Shown here: positions 1-7,582 of the stretch, piece by piece
Numbering within the stretch: the first letter of the stretch is position 1
Layout: every line of letters begins with the position of its first letter
NCBI GenBank assembly: GCA_003241475.1
Contig: QFQB01000023.1
Location: 1-25,484, forward strand
Reading direction: 5' to 3'
DNA length: 25,484 nt
Source: Micavibrio aeruginosavorus
GTDB lineage: Bacteria; Pseudomonadota; Alphaproteobacteria; Micavibrionales; Micavibrionaceae
Notes under the pieces: generated by a model
What the model saw: only the letters and a program-made list of their open reading frames with translations
Database searches by the model: none
What the model was told of the DNA's origin: nothing
Program-made: the position numbers and the translations under genes

Positions 1-1109
1 TGCGAAGCCTGCGGCGCGATATTGCCGAAGCCGCTGACCTCTGGCGCACCGGCCTTTTTCAGGCCTGTGACCATGGCTTTCATCGAGTCATTGTCGGATT
101 TGTTTGTGATCAGCAACGCGTCTTCTGTTTCAACAACCACGAGATTGTCGATGCCGGCAACGGCGATCAGCTTGTCTTTGGACTGTATCAGGCAACCTTT
201 TGCATTGTGGCAAGCGGCACGGCCTTCGATAACATTGTTGTTGGAATCTTTGGCGCGGATGTCCCACAGACTTTCCCACGATCCGATATCGGACCATTCG
301 GGATTGCACGGAACAACGGCAACCTGATCGGATTTTTCCATGATGGCCTTGTCGAAAGGCTGACTTTCGATGGCATTGTAGATATCCGTGCAAGGATGCA
401 GGACGGCAACTTCCATCGCGCGGCGCACATCTTTAAGAATTTTGGGCGACAGGGTGGCAAAGTGATCGACAACCGATTTCGCCGAGAACAAGAACATACC
501 GCTGTTCCACAGATGCTCGCCGGTTTGGAGATAAGATTTAGCGGTGGTCAGATCTGGCTTTTCAACGAATTGCTGAACGCTGTGCACTTTGCCGGATGCA
601 TCGGCCTCGCCGACGCGGATGTAGCCGTAGCCGGTGTCAGGACGGGTCGGGTTGATGCCGAAGGTTACGAGCTTGCCGGTTTTGGCGGCGGCGAGAGCAT
701 GCTGGAAAGAGTTCGCCAGAACGTCTTCGCGTTCGATGTGGTGGTCGGCTGGTAAAATCCACATAATCGCGCCTTCACCAAAAACGCGCAGAACATATTC
801 GGCGGCGAAGGCAACCGCAGCTGCAGTGTTGCGCGCGGAAGGTTCGCACAGGATATGCTGGGTAGCTTTTTCATCAATTTCAGCCAACTGGGCGGCAACG
901 CCATTTTTCAGCGCCCCCAGGGTCACGGTGACAAGCGTCGAGGCATCGGCGCCGGAGGTGCGCAGGGCGCGGCGCATCGTGTTCTGCAACAAGGAAAAAT
1001 CGTTCATCAAAGACAGGAACTGCTTTGGGTGTGTCTCACGGCTGGCGGGCCAGAGGCGGGTTCCGGAGCCTCCGCAGAGGATTACTGGTACGATTATTTC
1101 CCGGTTCAT
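1..1109 (-). CDS. manC: Mannose-1-phosphate guanylyltransferase, partial (3' end outside window)
   Basis: It makes GDP-mannose from mannose-1-phosphate and GTP in the cytoplasm, the precursor for mannose, fucose or rhamnose units of surface polysaccharides. Translating the minus strand from the ATG at 1109 gives MNREIIVPVILCGGSGTRLW, followed by PASRETHPKQF: the nucleotidyltransferase signature loop and the downstream Lys. Further on I see LPADHH (residues about 118-123), FVEKP, NSGMFLF and GSWESLWD, all typical of the ManC/AlgA/CpsB family. About 369 codons are present and the frame is still open at base 1, so I cannot tell whether a C-terminal phosphomannose isomerase domain follows. The visible end does not resemble the usual linker into that domain, so a shorter monofunctional form is possible. 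An AAAGGA sequence lies about 7 nt before the ATG. It is divergent from the zur-like gene. The family call is secure; the exact symbol is conventional. Confidence 0.9.
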   Translation of the reverse strand, partial: MNREIIVPVILCGGSGTRLWPASRETHPKQFLSLMNDFSLLQNTMRRALRTSGADASTLVTVTLGALKNGVAAQLAEIDEKATQHILCEPSARNTAAAVAFAAEYVLRVFGEGAIMWILPADHHIEREDVLANSFQHALAAAKTGKLVTFGINPTRPDTGYGYIRVGEADASGKVHSVQQFVEKPDLTTAKSYLQTGEHLWNSGMFLFSAKSVVDHFATLSPKILKDVRRAMEVAVLHPCTDIYNAIESQPFDKAIMEKSDQVAVVPCNPEWSDIGSWESLWDIRAKDSNNNVIEGRAACHNAKGCLIQSKDKLIAVAGIDNLVVVETEDALLITNKSDNDSMKAMVTGLKKAGAPEVSGFGNIAPQAS

Positions 1110-1410
1110 CAATCAGTCCTTTGTCTTCTGGTATTCACATACACTCGCTTACGGGCGGTGATTAAACCCTTGAAATAGGGCAATAGTATGTTACGCGGCC
1201 ACAAATAACAGATAGTATGTAAAATAACAAGAGTTTTTTGTTGTCACTTTCTCCAAAAATCAGACAGATAAGCCTTTGTTAATATAAAGCTTTGGCCAAT
1301 CTTTTGCTATGCAACAACAAAAAGACTATGCCCTAGAAAGAGACCTCTGAAAACCCCTTTTTCGCATATGCACAAAAATTAGGAGCAAAAGCTATTTTTC
1401 TTCAGGGTTA

Positions 1411-1424
1411 CACGAAATTTCGTG
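1411..1424. promoter_or_regulatory. Perfect 14-bp palindrome (candidate operator)
   Basis: CACGAAATTTCGTG is a perfect inverted repeat with no spacer, ending 33 nt before the zur-like ATG and about 20 nt before a TATATA -10-like sequence. That position suits a repressor or activator operator. It does not match a Zur box that I know, so the binding protein is unknown. Confidence 0.4.
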
Positions 1425-1444
1425 GTTTCCCGGGTCTTCCGTTG

Positions 1445-1450
1445 TATATA
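1445..1450 (+). promoter_or_regulatory. Possible -10 element of the zur-like gene (leaderless transcript?)
   Basis: TATATA lies only 7 nt before the ATG at 1458. There is no clear Shine-Dalgarno sequence before that ATG or before the second ATG at 1470. If this is the -10 element, the mRNA would start at or very near the start codon. No good -35 is visible at the right distance, so this is tentative. Confidence 0.25.
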
Positions 1451-1457
1451 GGCCCGT

Positions 1458-1916
1458 ATGTCCAAGGGAATGAGTAAAACCGAGCTGGCAAAGCTCCTGA
1501 AGACGGTGGAAGCCGTATGCAAAGATAAGGGTGCGCGTTTTACAGACTCGCGCCGTTACGTGCTGGAAATCATCGCCGGCGCCGGTAGGCCCATCGGCGC
1601 GTATGATATTCTCGAAGCCCTTGGTAAATACGTGAAAGACCCCAAACCGCCCACGGCGTACCGTGCGCTGGAGTTCTTGACGGAAGAGGGGCTGGTTCAC
1701 CGTATTGAAAGCCTCAATGCCTATGTCCTGTGCGACATGGACCACCGCCACAATGGATCACAATTCATGGTGTGCGATAACTGCGGCGACGTGACAGAGG
1801 CACATTTGTGCCATCTGCCCAGCGATCTGGCAATCCGCGTTCAGGCGGAAGGCTTTGTCCTGTCGCGCTGGGACGCGGAACTGCACGGTACCTGCCGCGC
1901 GTGCGCAAAAGCCTAA
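1458..1916 (+). CDS. zur: Fur-family transcriptional regulator, Zur-like (zinc uptake repressor)
   Basis: A 152-aa metal-sensing repressor of the Fur superfamily. The N-terminal winged helix spans about residues 10-85, with TAYRALEFL as the recognition-helix motif (67-75). The C-terminal dimerisation domain carries CDNCGD (Cys106, Cys109) and CRAC (Cys146, Cys149), the structural zinc site. The run HRIESLNAYVLCDMDHRH supplies His81, Cys92 and His98, which fit the regulatory zinc site of Zur better than the His-rich site of Fur. No znuABC genes are in the window, so the Zur call rests on the protein alone; a Fur or Mur role is the alternative. The start at 1458 lacks a clear ribosome binding site. 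The stop overlaps the end of the convergent histidine kinase gene by 4 nt, with no terminator between them. Confidence 0.85.
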   Translation: MSKGMSKTELAKLLKTVEAVCKDKGARFTDSRRYVLEIIAGAGRPIGAYDILEALGKYVKDPKPPTAYRALEFLTEEGLVHRIESLNAYVLCDMDHRHNGSQFMVCDNCGDVTEAHLCHLPSDLAIRVQAEGFVLSRWDAELHGTCRACAKA

Positions 1917-4900
1917 CCGTTCGCGCTTTTCGCCGCATCAGGATTGATTAGTACGTTGCGCGTGCGATCAAAAAGATCCGGCATCTTGCGGATCGACTCC
2001 AGCAAGTCCTCACTCGCCTGAAATTCTCCGTTCTGCTGTTCGGTAGCTTCGCGCGCGGCGCTTTCGATATCTTTCGCCAATTCCGCCAGTTGCATGGCCC
2101 CCATCCGTTTGCTCGTTGATTTTATGGTGTGAGCCGGGCGTATCACAGCCTCCATGTCCGCGTTGGCCAGCGCGTCCTGAATTTCACGGATATAACTTTC
2201 AACATCGTCAATATAACATCCAAGCAAAAAGTCGAATTTGTCTTTCAGCAATGCCTTGGCCTCTTCATAGGCATCCCGTTCTAGGAGGGAAACTATTCCG
2301 TTCGTGGTTTTTACCTTTTCCGCCGTTCCTAGCGATTCATCTTCTATGTGAATGACGTCATGGGGTTGCTTGTTGATCCAGAAAAATATTTTATCTTTCA
2401 ATTCTTTTTTGCGCACAGGTTTGGTGATGTAATCATCCATACCGGAATCAAGACATTTCTGTCTATCACCTTTCATCGCGTTCGCCGTAAGCGCAAGAAT
2501 AGGGAGGTCTTTTTCTAAAATTCCCTGTTCCTTCATATCGCTTATCCGTCGTGACGCCTCAAAACCGTCCATCACGGGCATCTGGCAATCCATTAAAACG
2601 AGATCGAATTTTCGCGTGACGATTTCATCCAGCGCTTCCTGACCGTTTGAAACGGTCACAACATCGCACATGAGTTGTGAAAGGACTTCTTCGGCAAAAG
2701 CCTGATTGAGTCTGCTATCTTCCACCAGCAATATGCTCTTTCCTTCCAGGAGCATGTGATCTTCTTCGTTCTTGACGATATTGATTGAACCGGAATCTAT
2801 ACGGATAAGCGTGTCCGTGTAGCCTTCCGAATATTTTTGCCAGATGATGGCGATGGATTCGATCAGGTTATAAGCTTTAACAGGCTTCGAGATGTAAGCC
2901 GAAAACCCTTTCTCGGCGTAGTCATCGCCGATCAGAGGATTTCCTGCAGCTGTCAGCATGATAAGGCATATATTGCGGAAATCCTGCTCGTCGTTGATAG
3001 CGCGCGCCAGCATTTCCCCGTTCATTCCGGGCATAAGATAATCAATGATGATCATGTCATAAAGCTTGTCATTGTCGCGCGCCTTTGTCAGATGAATTAA
3101 GGCTTCGTGACCGCTGTCCGCCACGTCACATATCATTCCGGCCAAGGAAAGTTGTTCGCGCAACATATGCCGGATGACAGGAAGATCATCGACTATGAGA
3201 ATGCGGCGATCTTTGAGTATCGCAGGTTTTGGCTGTGTGAAGGTTTCTTCACGATTGCGTGTCATGGGTAAGAAGAATTCAAATTTCGAGCCGTGGCCGG
3301 GTTGGCTTGTAACCGAAATCTGACCACCCATCATCTCTACCAGTTTGCGGCAAATGGAAAGACCAAGGCCCGTTCCACCATAATTGCGGGTTGTCGATGA
3401 ATTGGCCTGCGAGAATTTTTCAAAAATTTTGTCATACTCTCCATCTTCAATGCCGATACCCGTATCTTCAACCGAGAATTGAAGTTTAACTTTGTCGGAA
3501 GGTATATTTTCATCTTTGATTTCATCAACCGATACGATGATATAGCCCTTCGAGGTAAATTTAATGGCGTTATTGATCAGATTTCCCAAAACCTGACGTA
3601 CGCGCACAGGATCTGCATACACGAATTGTTCGCTACCTGGTTTGTAGTAGACAACGAGTTCCAGTGCTTTTTCGCGTGCGCGGGTAGAATAAAGCATGCA
3701 GACATCATCCACCAACTCATACATATTCACGGCAATGGGATCGAGTTCTAATTTGTTGGCTTCTATTTTTGAGAAGTCGAGAATATCTTCGATGATGTTC
3801 ATCAGGACTTCACCGGAGTTTAAAATAGTTTTTGTCAGATTTTTTTGCTCGGATGTGAGTGGTGTATCGAGCAAGAGTTCAGCCATGCCTAAAACACCGC
3901 TCATAGGAGAACGAATTTCATGGCTCATCGTTGCCAAAAATTCGGACTTCAATCTGCTGGCCTCTTCTGCTTTGGCCATAGCGCCTTTCAGCCGGGCGGT
4001 ACGTTCATCAACCATACCTTCAAGATTTTTACGATAGTCGGCAAGCTCCAACTCGTTTTTCTTTCTCACGGTAATGTCTTCAGACAGCCCTACAAGATAT
4101 TTAGGCGTATTGTCGGCATCATAAATAGGAACTTTTCTTGTATGAACAAAGCGCTCGCCAATTGCTGTCGTCACTACCTCGCAAGGAATGTCGATAACTT
4201 TACCGCCAGCCATAACGGATTCATCCATGGCGCGGAAAAAGCTAGCCTCTTCGTTGTTAAAGTAATCAAAATCTGTTTTGCCTGTAATTTCCCCTCTAGG
4301 TATCCCGAAGAAATATTCGGCTTCTTTATTAAACATATGGTATTGATAGCCGTTTTTTACATCCTTTATAAAAAGGATTCCCGGAAGATTTTCGACAATG
4401 CCTTCGTAAAAATTTTCCAGTTCGTTCAGTTTTCGCTCGGCAGTGTCCTTTTCTTGTTTTGATGTCATTGATGTTTGTGCCAAAGCGTGAACATACATCT
4501 GCAATAGTATAAAAATAATGAATCCGAAAGCAGAGGTTATAAGTCCTGATACATTGTTCCGGCTGAAAAAATTCCATGGATGTTTCTGATAAAATGTTAG
4601 ATCCACCTCCTTATCGCCGAAAGGAATGTGTTTGGTATAAGCATTTTCTTTCTTTTCGAACCCGTCTGGGTGAGAGGCATCCCAGTTTACATTGAAAGAA
4701 ACTTTAGTTTCATTCTTTGCGAGCGAATTTTTAAGGCTTTCTTCAAAGGAGATCTTATTGACGATGATGAACAGGTATCCGTAGGGAGCTTCTTCAAACT
4801 TTTTGAACAGAATAAGATTTTCTTCTTTGTTATAGTTGTTTAATTTTAAAAAAGGCACAGTTGGTTTGATGTCGAATAAAGAGTCGGTCGTCTCTTCATT

Positions 4901-5296
4901 GTTTTTTATATCGTCTCTAAATTCCAAATTTATAGGATTCTTTTCACTTGTGTTTACGCCAAAGCTTTCCTGCTTTGGGTCCTTGAAAGAATACCATCCC
5001 ATAAAAGAGACATTTCCACTTTCATAATGCGCAAGGCGCCAGTTCCGGAAATTCTGGAAGGCGCTTAGTAACAGTTTTTTATCAACGCTACTGCCTCTAG
5101 TGGCTACTTCATAAAAGCTCGCCATCATATCGTCATAAACGCTAAAAAAATCTTCCATATCTTCCGCGGCTTCTAACGCAGAGTTACGCCAGTGTTCCTG
5201 ATAGTTGCGGTAACTGTATGTTGAGGCAAGACCTGTGCTGATGAACCAAAGGCCGATGCCGGCAACCAGAATCAGGTAGGTAGGAAGTTTTGACAT
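1913..5296 (-). CDS. Membrane hybrid histidine kinase with PAS, HisKA, HATPase, two REC and HPt domains
   Basis: An 1127-aa phosphorelay kinase and the last gene of the secretion operon. In order: TM1 (about residues 5-25); a predicted periplasmic sensor region of about 220 residues that I cannot assign to a family; TM2 (about 250-272); a coiled linker; a PAS domain (about 293-412); HisKA with phosphoacceptor His459 in MSHEIRSP; HATPase with an N-box (NLINNAIKF, 572-580), DTGIGI (611-616) and GGTGLGLSI (640-648); REC1 with Asp752 (IIDYLMPG) and Lys804; REC2 with Asp903 (LMDCQMP) and Lys959; and HPt with His1056 (AHTIKS). All catalytic residues are present, so a full His-Asp-His relay within one protein is possible. 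The start lies 4 nt after the stop of the receiver-ATPase gene, so the two are probably co-translated. The sensor region is AT-richer than the rest. The ligand is unknown; sensing of the secreted protein or the envelope is inference. Confidence 0.93.
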   Translation of the reverse strand: MSKLPTYLILVAGIGLWFISTGLASTYSYRNYQEHWRNSALEAAEDMEDFFSVYDDMMASFYEVATRGSSVDKKLLLSAFQNFRNWRLAHYESGNVSFMGWYSFKDPKQESFGVNTSEKNPINLEFRDDIKNNEETTDSLFDIKPTVPFLKLNNYNKEENLILFKKFEEAPYGYLFIIVNKISFEESLKNSLAKNETKVSFNVNWDASHPDGFEKKENAYTKHIPFGDKEVDLTFYQKHPWNFFSRNNVSGLITSAFGFIIFILLQMYVHALAQTSMTSKQEKDTAERKLNELENFYEGIVENLPGILFIKDVKNGYQYHMFNKEAEYFFGIPRGEITGKTDFDYFNNEEASFFRAMDESVMAGGKVIDIPCEVVTTAIGERFVHTRKVPIYDADNTPKYLVGLSEDITVRKKNELELADYRKNLEGMVDERTARLKGAMAKAEEASRLKSEFLATMSHEIRSPMSGVLGMAELLLDTPLTSEQKNLTKTILNSGEVLMNIIEDILDFSKIEANKLELDPIAVNMYELVDDVCMLYSTRAREKALELVVYYKPGSEQFVYADPVRVRQVLGNLINNAIKFTSKGYIIVSVDEIKDENIPSDKVKLQFSVEDTGIGIEDGEYDKIFEKFSQANSSTTRNYGGTGLGLSICRKLVEMMGGQISVTSQPGHGSKFEFFLPMTRNREETFTQPKPAILKDRRILIVDDLPVIRHMLREQLSLAGMICDVADSGHEALIHLTKARDNDKLYDMIIIDYLMPGMNGEMLARAINDEQDFRNICLIMLTAAGNPLIGDDYAEKGFSAYISKPVKAYNLIESIAIIWQKYSEGYTDTLIRIDSGSINIVKNEEDHMLLEGKSILLVEDSRLNQAFAEEVLSQLMCDVVTVSNGQEALDEIVTRKFDLVLMDCQMPVMDGFEASRRISDMKEQGILEKDLPILALTANAMKGDRQKCLDSGMDDYITKPVRKKELKDKIFFWINKQPHDVIHIEDESLGTAEKVKTTNGIVSLLERDAYEEAKALLKDKFDFLLGCYIDDVESYIREIQDALANADMEAVIRPAHTIKSTSKRMGAMQLAELAKDIESAAREATEQQNGEFQASEDLLESIRKMPDLFDRTRNVLINPDAAKSANG

Positions 5297-5300
5297 GGAA

Positions 5301-6269
5301 TCACCATTGGATTTGCGGTGTTTTACTCACATAGGCAATCGCTTGATTGCCCTTCTCATTGTACGTCAACTTGTCAAAGCTTAGGGCATTTGCTTGCGCT
5401 ATACCGCGCCCGTGGTTGTCAGTGGCCCGCGCGGGTTCTATGTTCATGTAGCGTTTCCAAGAAAATCCCGGACCTTGATCCGTGATAATCGCATAAACGC
5501 CATTGTCTTTGTGTGTGATCACCGCCTCTATAAAACGATCTTTGTACTCGGTCAGGGCGGAACGGCGTTTTATCTCTGCGCGTAAGGTTCCCGACTCTAT
5601 AAGGCTGGATTTCTTTTCATATCCAATCTCACAGCTCCCGTGCTCTATGGCGTTGATCATAAGCTCGGCAAGACCGGGTAAAACACGTTGCGGATCAGGA
5701 AAGCAATGCGCCATGAAGGCGGAAAGGGATTCTGCTTCTTCAAGCGTATGAAATTTGAATTTACAGGTGTCAATCAGGTTGAAGCTGGATTGATGGCGTG
5801 TTAGTTCTTCACCGAGCGCTTTATTTTGTAAGGCTTCGCGAGTAGCGGCGGCCAAAACAGATTTCAAAACATCCTCGTTAACCGGTTTGGCAAGATAATA
5901 GAAGACGCCGGCATCTATTCCTTCTTGCATGTCGCGGGCGCTGGTAGCTCCTGTCACCATAACTATAGGAATACGCCGCAATCTAGTATCCTGCTTGATC
6001 TTGCGCACAGCAGTCATTCCATCCATGATCGGCATCATACGGTCCATAAGAATGACATCGATTGCGCCTTCAGGACCACTTAAAAGGTTGAGCGCTTCTT
6101 GTCCGTTCTCTGCCGCAAGCATGTTGTGGCCAAGATCTTTGATTTGCTCTTCCATGAACATGCGTTCAATGCGGTTGTCTTCGACAACAAGAATTCGTAA
6201 AGATTCGTCCTCCTTGCGCAAGAACGGAACGATATTGGTATCAGGCGCGAGCATGTCTATGGACCTCAT
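5301..6269 (-). CDS. Response regulator: receiver domain fused to RsbW-like HATPase
   Basis: A 322-aa protein with a receiver domain (about residues 24-142) showing the acidic pair VVEDN, phosphoacceptor Asp76 in LMDRMMP, Thr106 and Lys128 in AKPV. After a linker comes a GHKL ATPase domain (about 175-318) with an N-box (ELMINAIEHG, 202-211), a G1-type motif DQGPGF (264-269) and GRGI (287-290). This ATPase resembles the anti-sigma kinases RsbW/SpoIIAB (HATPase_c_2) more than sensor kinases, and there is no HisKA domain. There is no DNA-binding output. The natural reading is that phosphorylation by the downstream hybrid kinase switches a serine-kinase or anti-sigma activity, but no sigma factor or anti-anti-sigma partner is visible here. 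Its ATG overlaps the hlyD stop (ATGA), so translation is coupled to the secretion genes. Confidence 0.88.
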   Translation of the reverse strand: MRSIDMLAPDTNIVPFLRKEDESLRILVVEDNRIERMFMEEQIKDLGHNMLAAENGQEALNLLSGPEGAIDVILMDRMMPIMDGMTAVRKIKQDTRLRRIPIVMVTGATSARDMQEGIDAGVFYYLAKPVNEDVLKSVLAAATREALQNKALGEELTRHQSSFNLIDTCKFKFHTLEEAESLSAFMAHCFPDPQRVLPGLAELMINAIEHGSCEIGYEKKSSLIESGTLRAEIKRRSALTEYKDRFIEAVITHKDNGVYAIITDQGPGFSWKRYMNIEPARATDNHGRGIAQANALSFDKLTYNEKGNQAIAYVSKTPQIQW

Positions 6270-7582
6270 CTTTCGCTAAAGGCTGTTTTTAAAGAGTTAT
6301 GGATTGGTTTAAGTAAATACTGGAGAATGGTTTTTTCTCCGGTGATGATTTCAGCCATCACCGTCATGCCTGGAACGATAGAATTTTCTTTATTCTTCCC
6401 AACATAATTATGTTCGAGCTTGATACGTCCCTGATAATAACGCTCACCGCCTTCGCCGGAAAACGTCGTCGCTGAAATATTCTCAAGCGTGCCATTGACA
6501 AGACCGTAGCGTGAAAAATCATAACTACTGAGCTTCACTTTGACAGGTTGTCCTATCCTCAAATGCGCTATGTTTTGTGGAGGTATTTTTACTTGAACGA
6601 CAAGGTCGTCTCCTGCAGGAACAATTTCCATCAGAGTTTCCCCAGGTGATACAACTGCCCCAATTGTATTGACAGCCAGACCTTTGACTGCGCCATCAAC
6701 GGGCGCGCGGACGGAAAGGCGTTTGTACTTTCCTTCCATCTTTTGGAGCATTTCATCATTTTGGGCTTTGTCGGCGATAATTGCGTCCAGGCGTTCGCTC
6801 ACGCGGTCATTCTGACTATAACTTAGGGAGGAAAGACGGTTATTATATTCGTTCAACTCAGCCGCGATCACGGATAGTCGGTTCTGTATTTGGGCGATAT
6901 CGCCGCGAATGGAATTCAAAGCCTGTTGGGATTCCAGATATTTCGTTTCGGATAGGAAACCCTTGGCATGGAGCTGTTCGCGTCTTTCATAAAGCTGTGT
7001 CGATATTCCAAGATTTTTTTGAGCTGTGGTAAGTTCGGCATGAAGTGTTTGAATCATACGGCGTTTTTGCGTGATTTGCTCTTGAATCACTTTCCGCTCT
7101 TCTACGTTGTTATTTTCCATGGTCTGGAAAAAATTCGTCTGGTCCGCCAAAAGCGCGGGATTTGCGCCTTCGATATCGGCAAAGTTAGGAGCACGTTTTT
7201 CGAGAAAGGCACGCAAGCGCTCTTCTTGCATCAAAAGGGTCGCTTTACGGTTTTTTGCACGTTTTAGATCTTCATAGACGCCGCCCCCATCCAGTTCTAA
7301 CAGAATCTGGCCAGATTTGACGCTGTCGCCTTCTTTAACATTGATTTTTGAAACAATTCCGCCCTCCAGATGTTGGACAACCTGCTGATATCCGTCGGGG
7401 ATAATTTCGCCTGGCGTCCGTGCGACTTCGTTGATGTTGGTAAATCCCGCCCAAACGGATAAAGCGATGACGGTAACGCTTATCATCATCATAGTCGTGC
7501 GCAAAATTGCGGGATTTACAGCTTCTTCAAGCTGGATCGCCTGTGAGAGGTGGCGTATCAGGTTATCGGATGTGCGTATCAT
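6266..7582 (-). CDS. Type I secretion periplasmic adaptor (HlyD/LapC family)
   Basis: A 438-aa membrane-fusion protein that would link the inner-membrane ABC exporter to a TolC-like channel. It has a short cytoplasmic N-terminus, one TM helix (about residues 27-47), the HlyD signature around TPGEIIPDGYQQVVQHLEGG (56-75), a lipoyl half (VKEGDSVKSGQILLELD), a long coiled-coil hairpin (about 105-275), the second lipoyl half beginning RAPVDGAV, and a C-terminal beta-barrel ending in PGMTVMAEIITGEKTILQYL, which is characteristic of T1SS HlyD proteins. Length and layout are normal for the family. It overlaps the gene on each side by 4 nt (ATGA), between the ABC genes and the signalling genes, so co-production is expected. 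The family assignment is firm; the substrate is inferred from the operon. Confidence 0.93.
   Translation of the reverse strand: MIRTSDNLIRHLSQAIQLEEAVNPAILRTTMMMISVTVIALSVWAGFTNINEVARTPGEIIPDGYQQVVQHLEGGIVSKINVKEGDSVKSGQILLELDGGGVYEDLKRAKNRKATLLMQEERLRAFLEKRAPNFADIEGANPALLADQTNFFQTMENNNVEERKVIQEQITQKRRMIQTLHAELTTAQKNLGISTQLYERREQLHAKGFLSETKYLESQQALNSIRGDIAQIQNRLSVIAAELNEYNNRLSSLSYSQNDRVSERLDAIIADKAQNDEMLQKMEGKYKRLSVRAPVDGAVKGLAVNTIGAVVSPGETLMEIVPAGDDLVVQVKIPPQNIAHLRIGQPVKVKLSSYDFSRYGLVNGTLENISATTFSGEGGERYYQGRIKLEHNYVGKNKENSIVPGMTVMAEIITGEKTILQYLLKPIHNSLKTAFSER

Larger units (their letters stand above)
1110..1457. promoter_or_regulatory. Divergent intergenic region between manC and zur-like gene
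   Basis: A 348-nt non-coding, AT-rich stretch between two divergent genes, so it should hold both promoters. I see no RNA gene or convincing ORF. Notable items are a perfect 14-bp palindrome close to the zur-like gene (listed separately), a short 8-bp palindrome GCATATGC near 1365, and A/T tracts around 1225-1250. No sequence resembling the known proteobacterial Zur box (TGTTATA-type inverted repeat) is evident. Confidence 0.6.
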
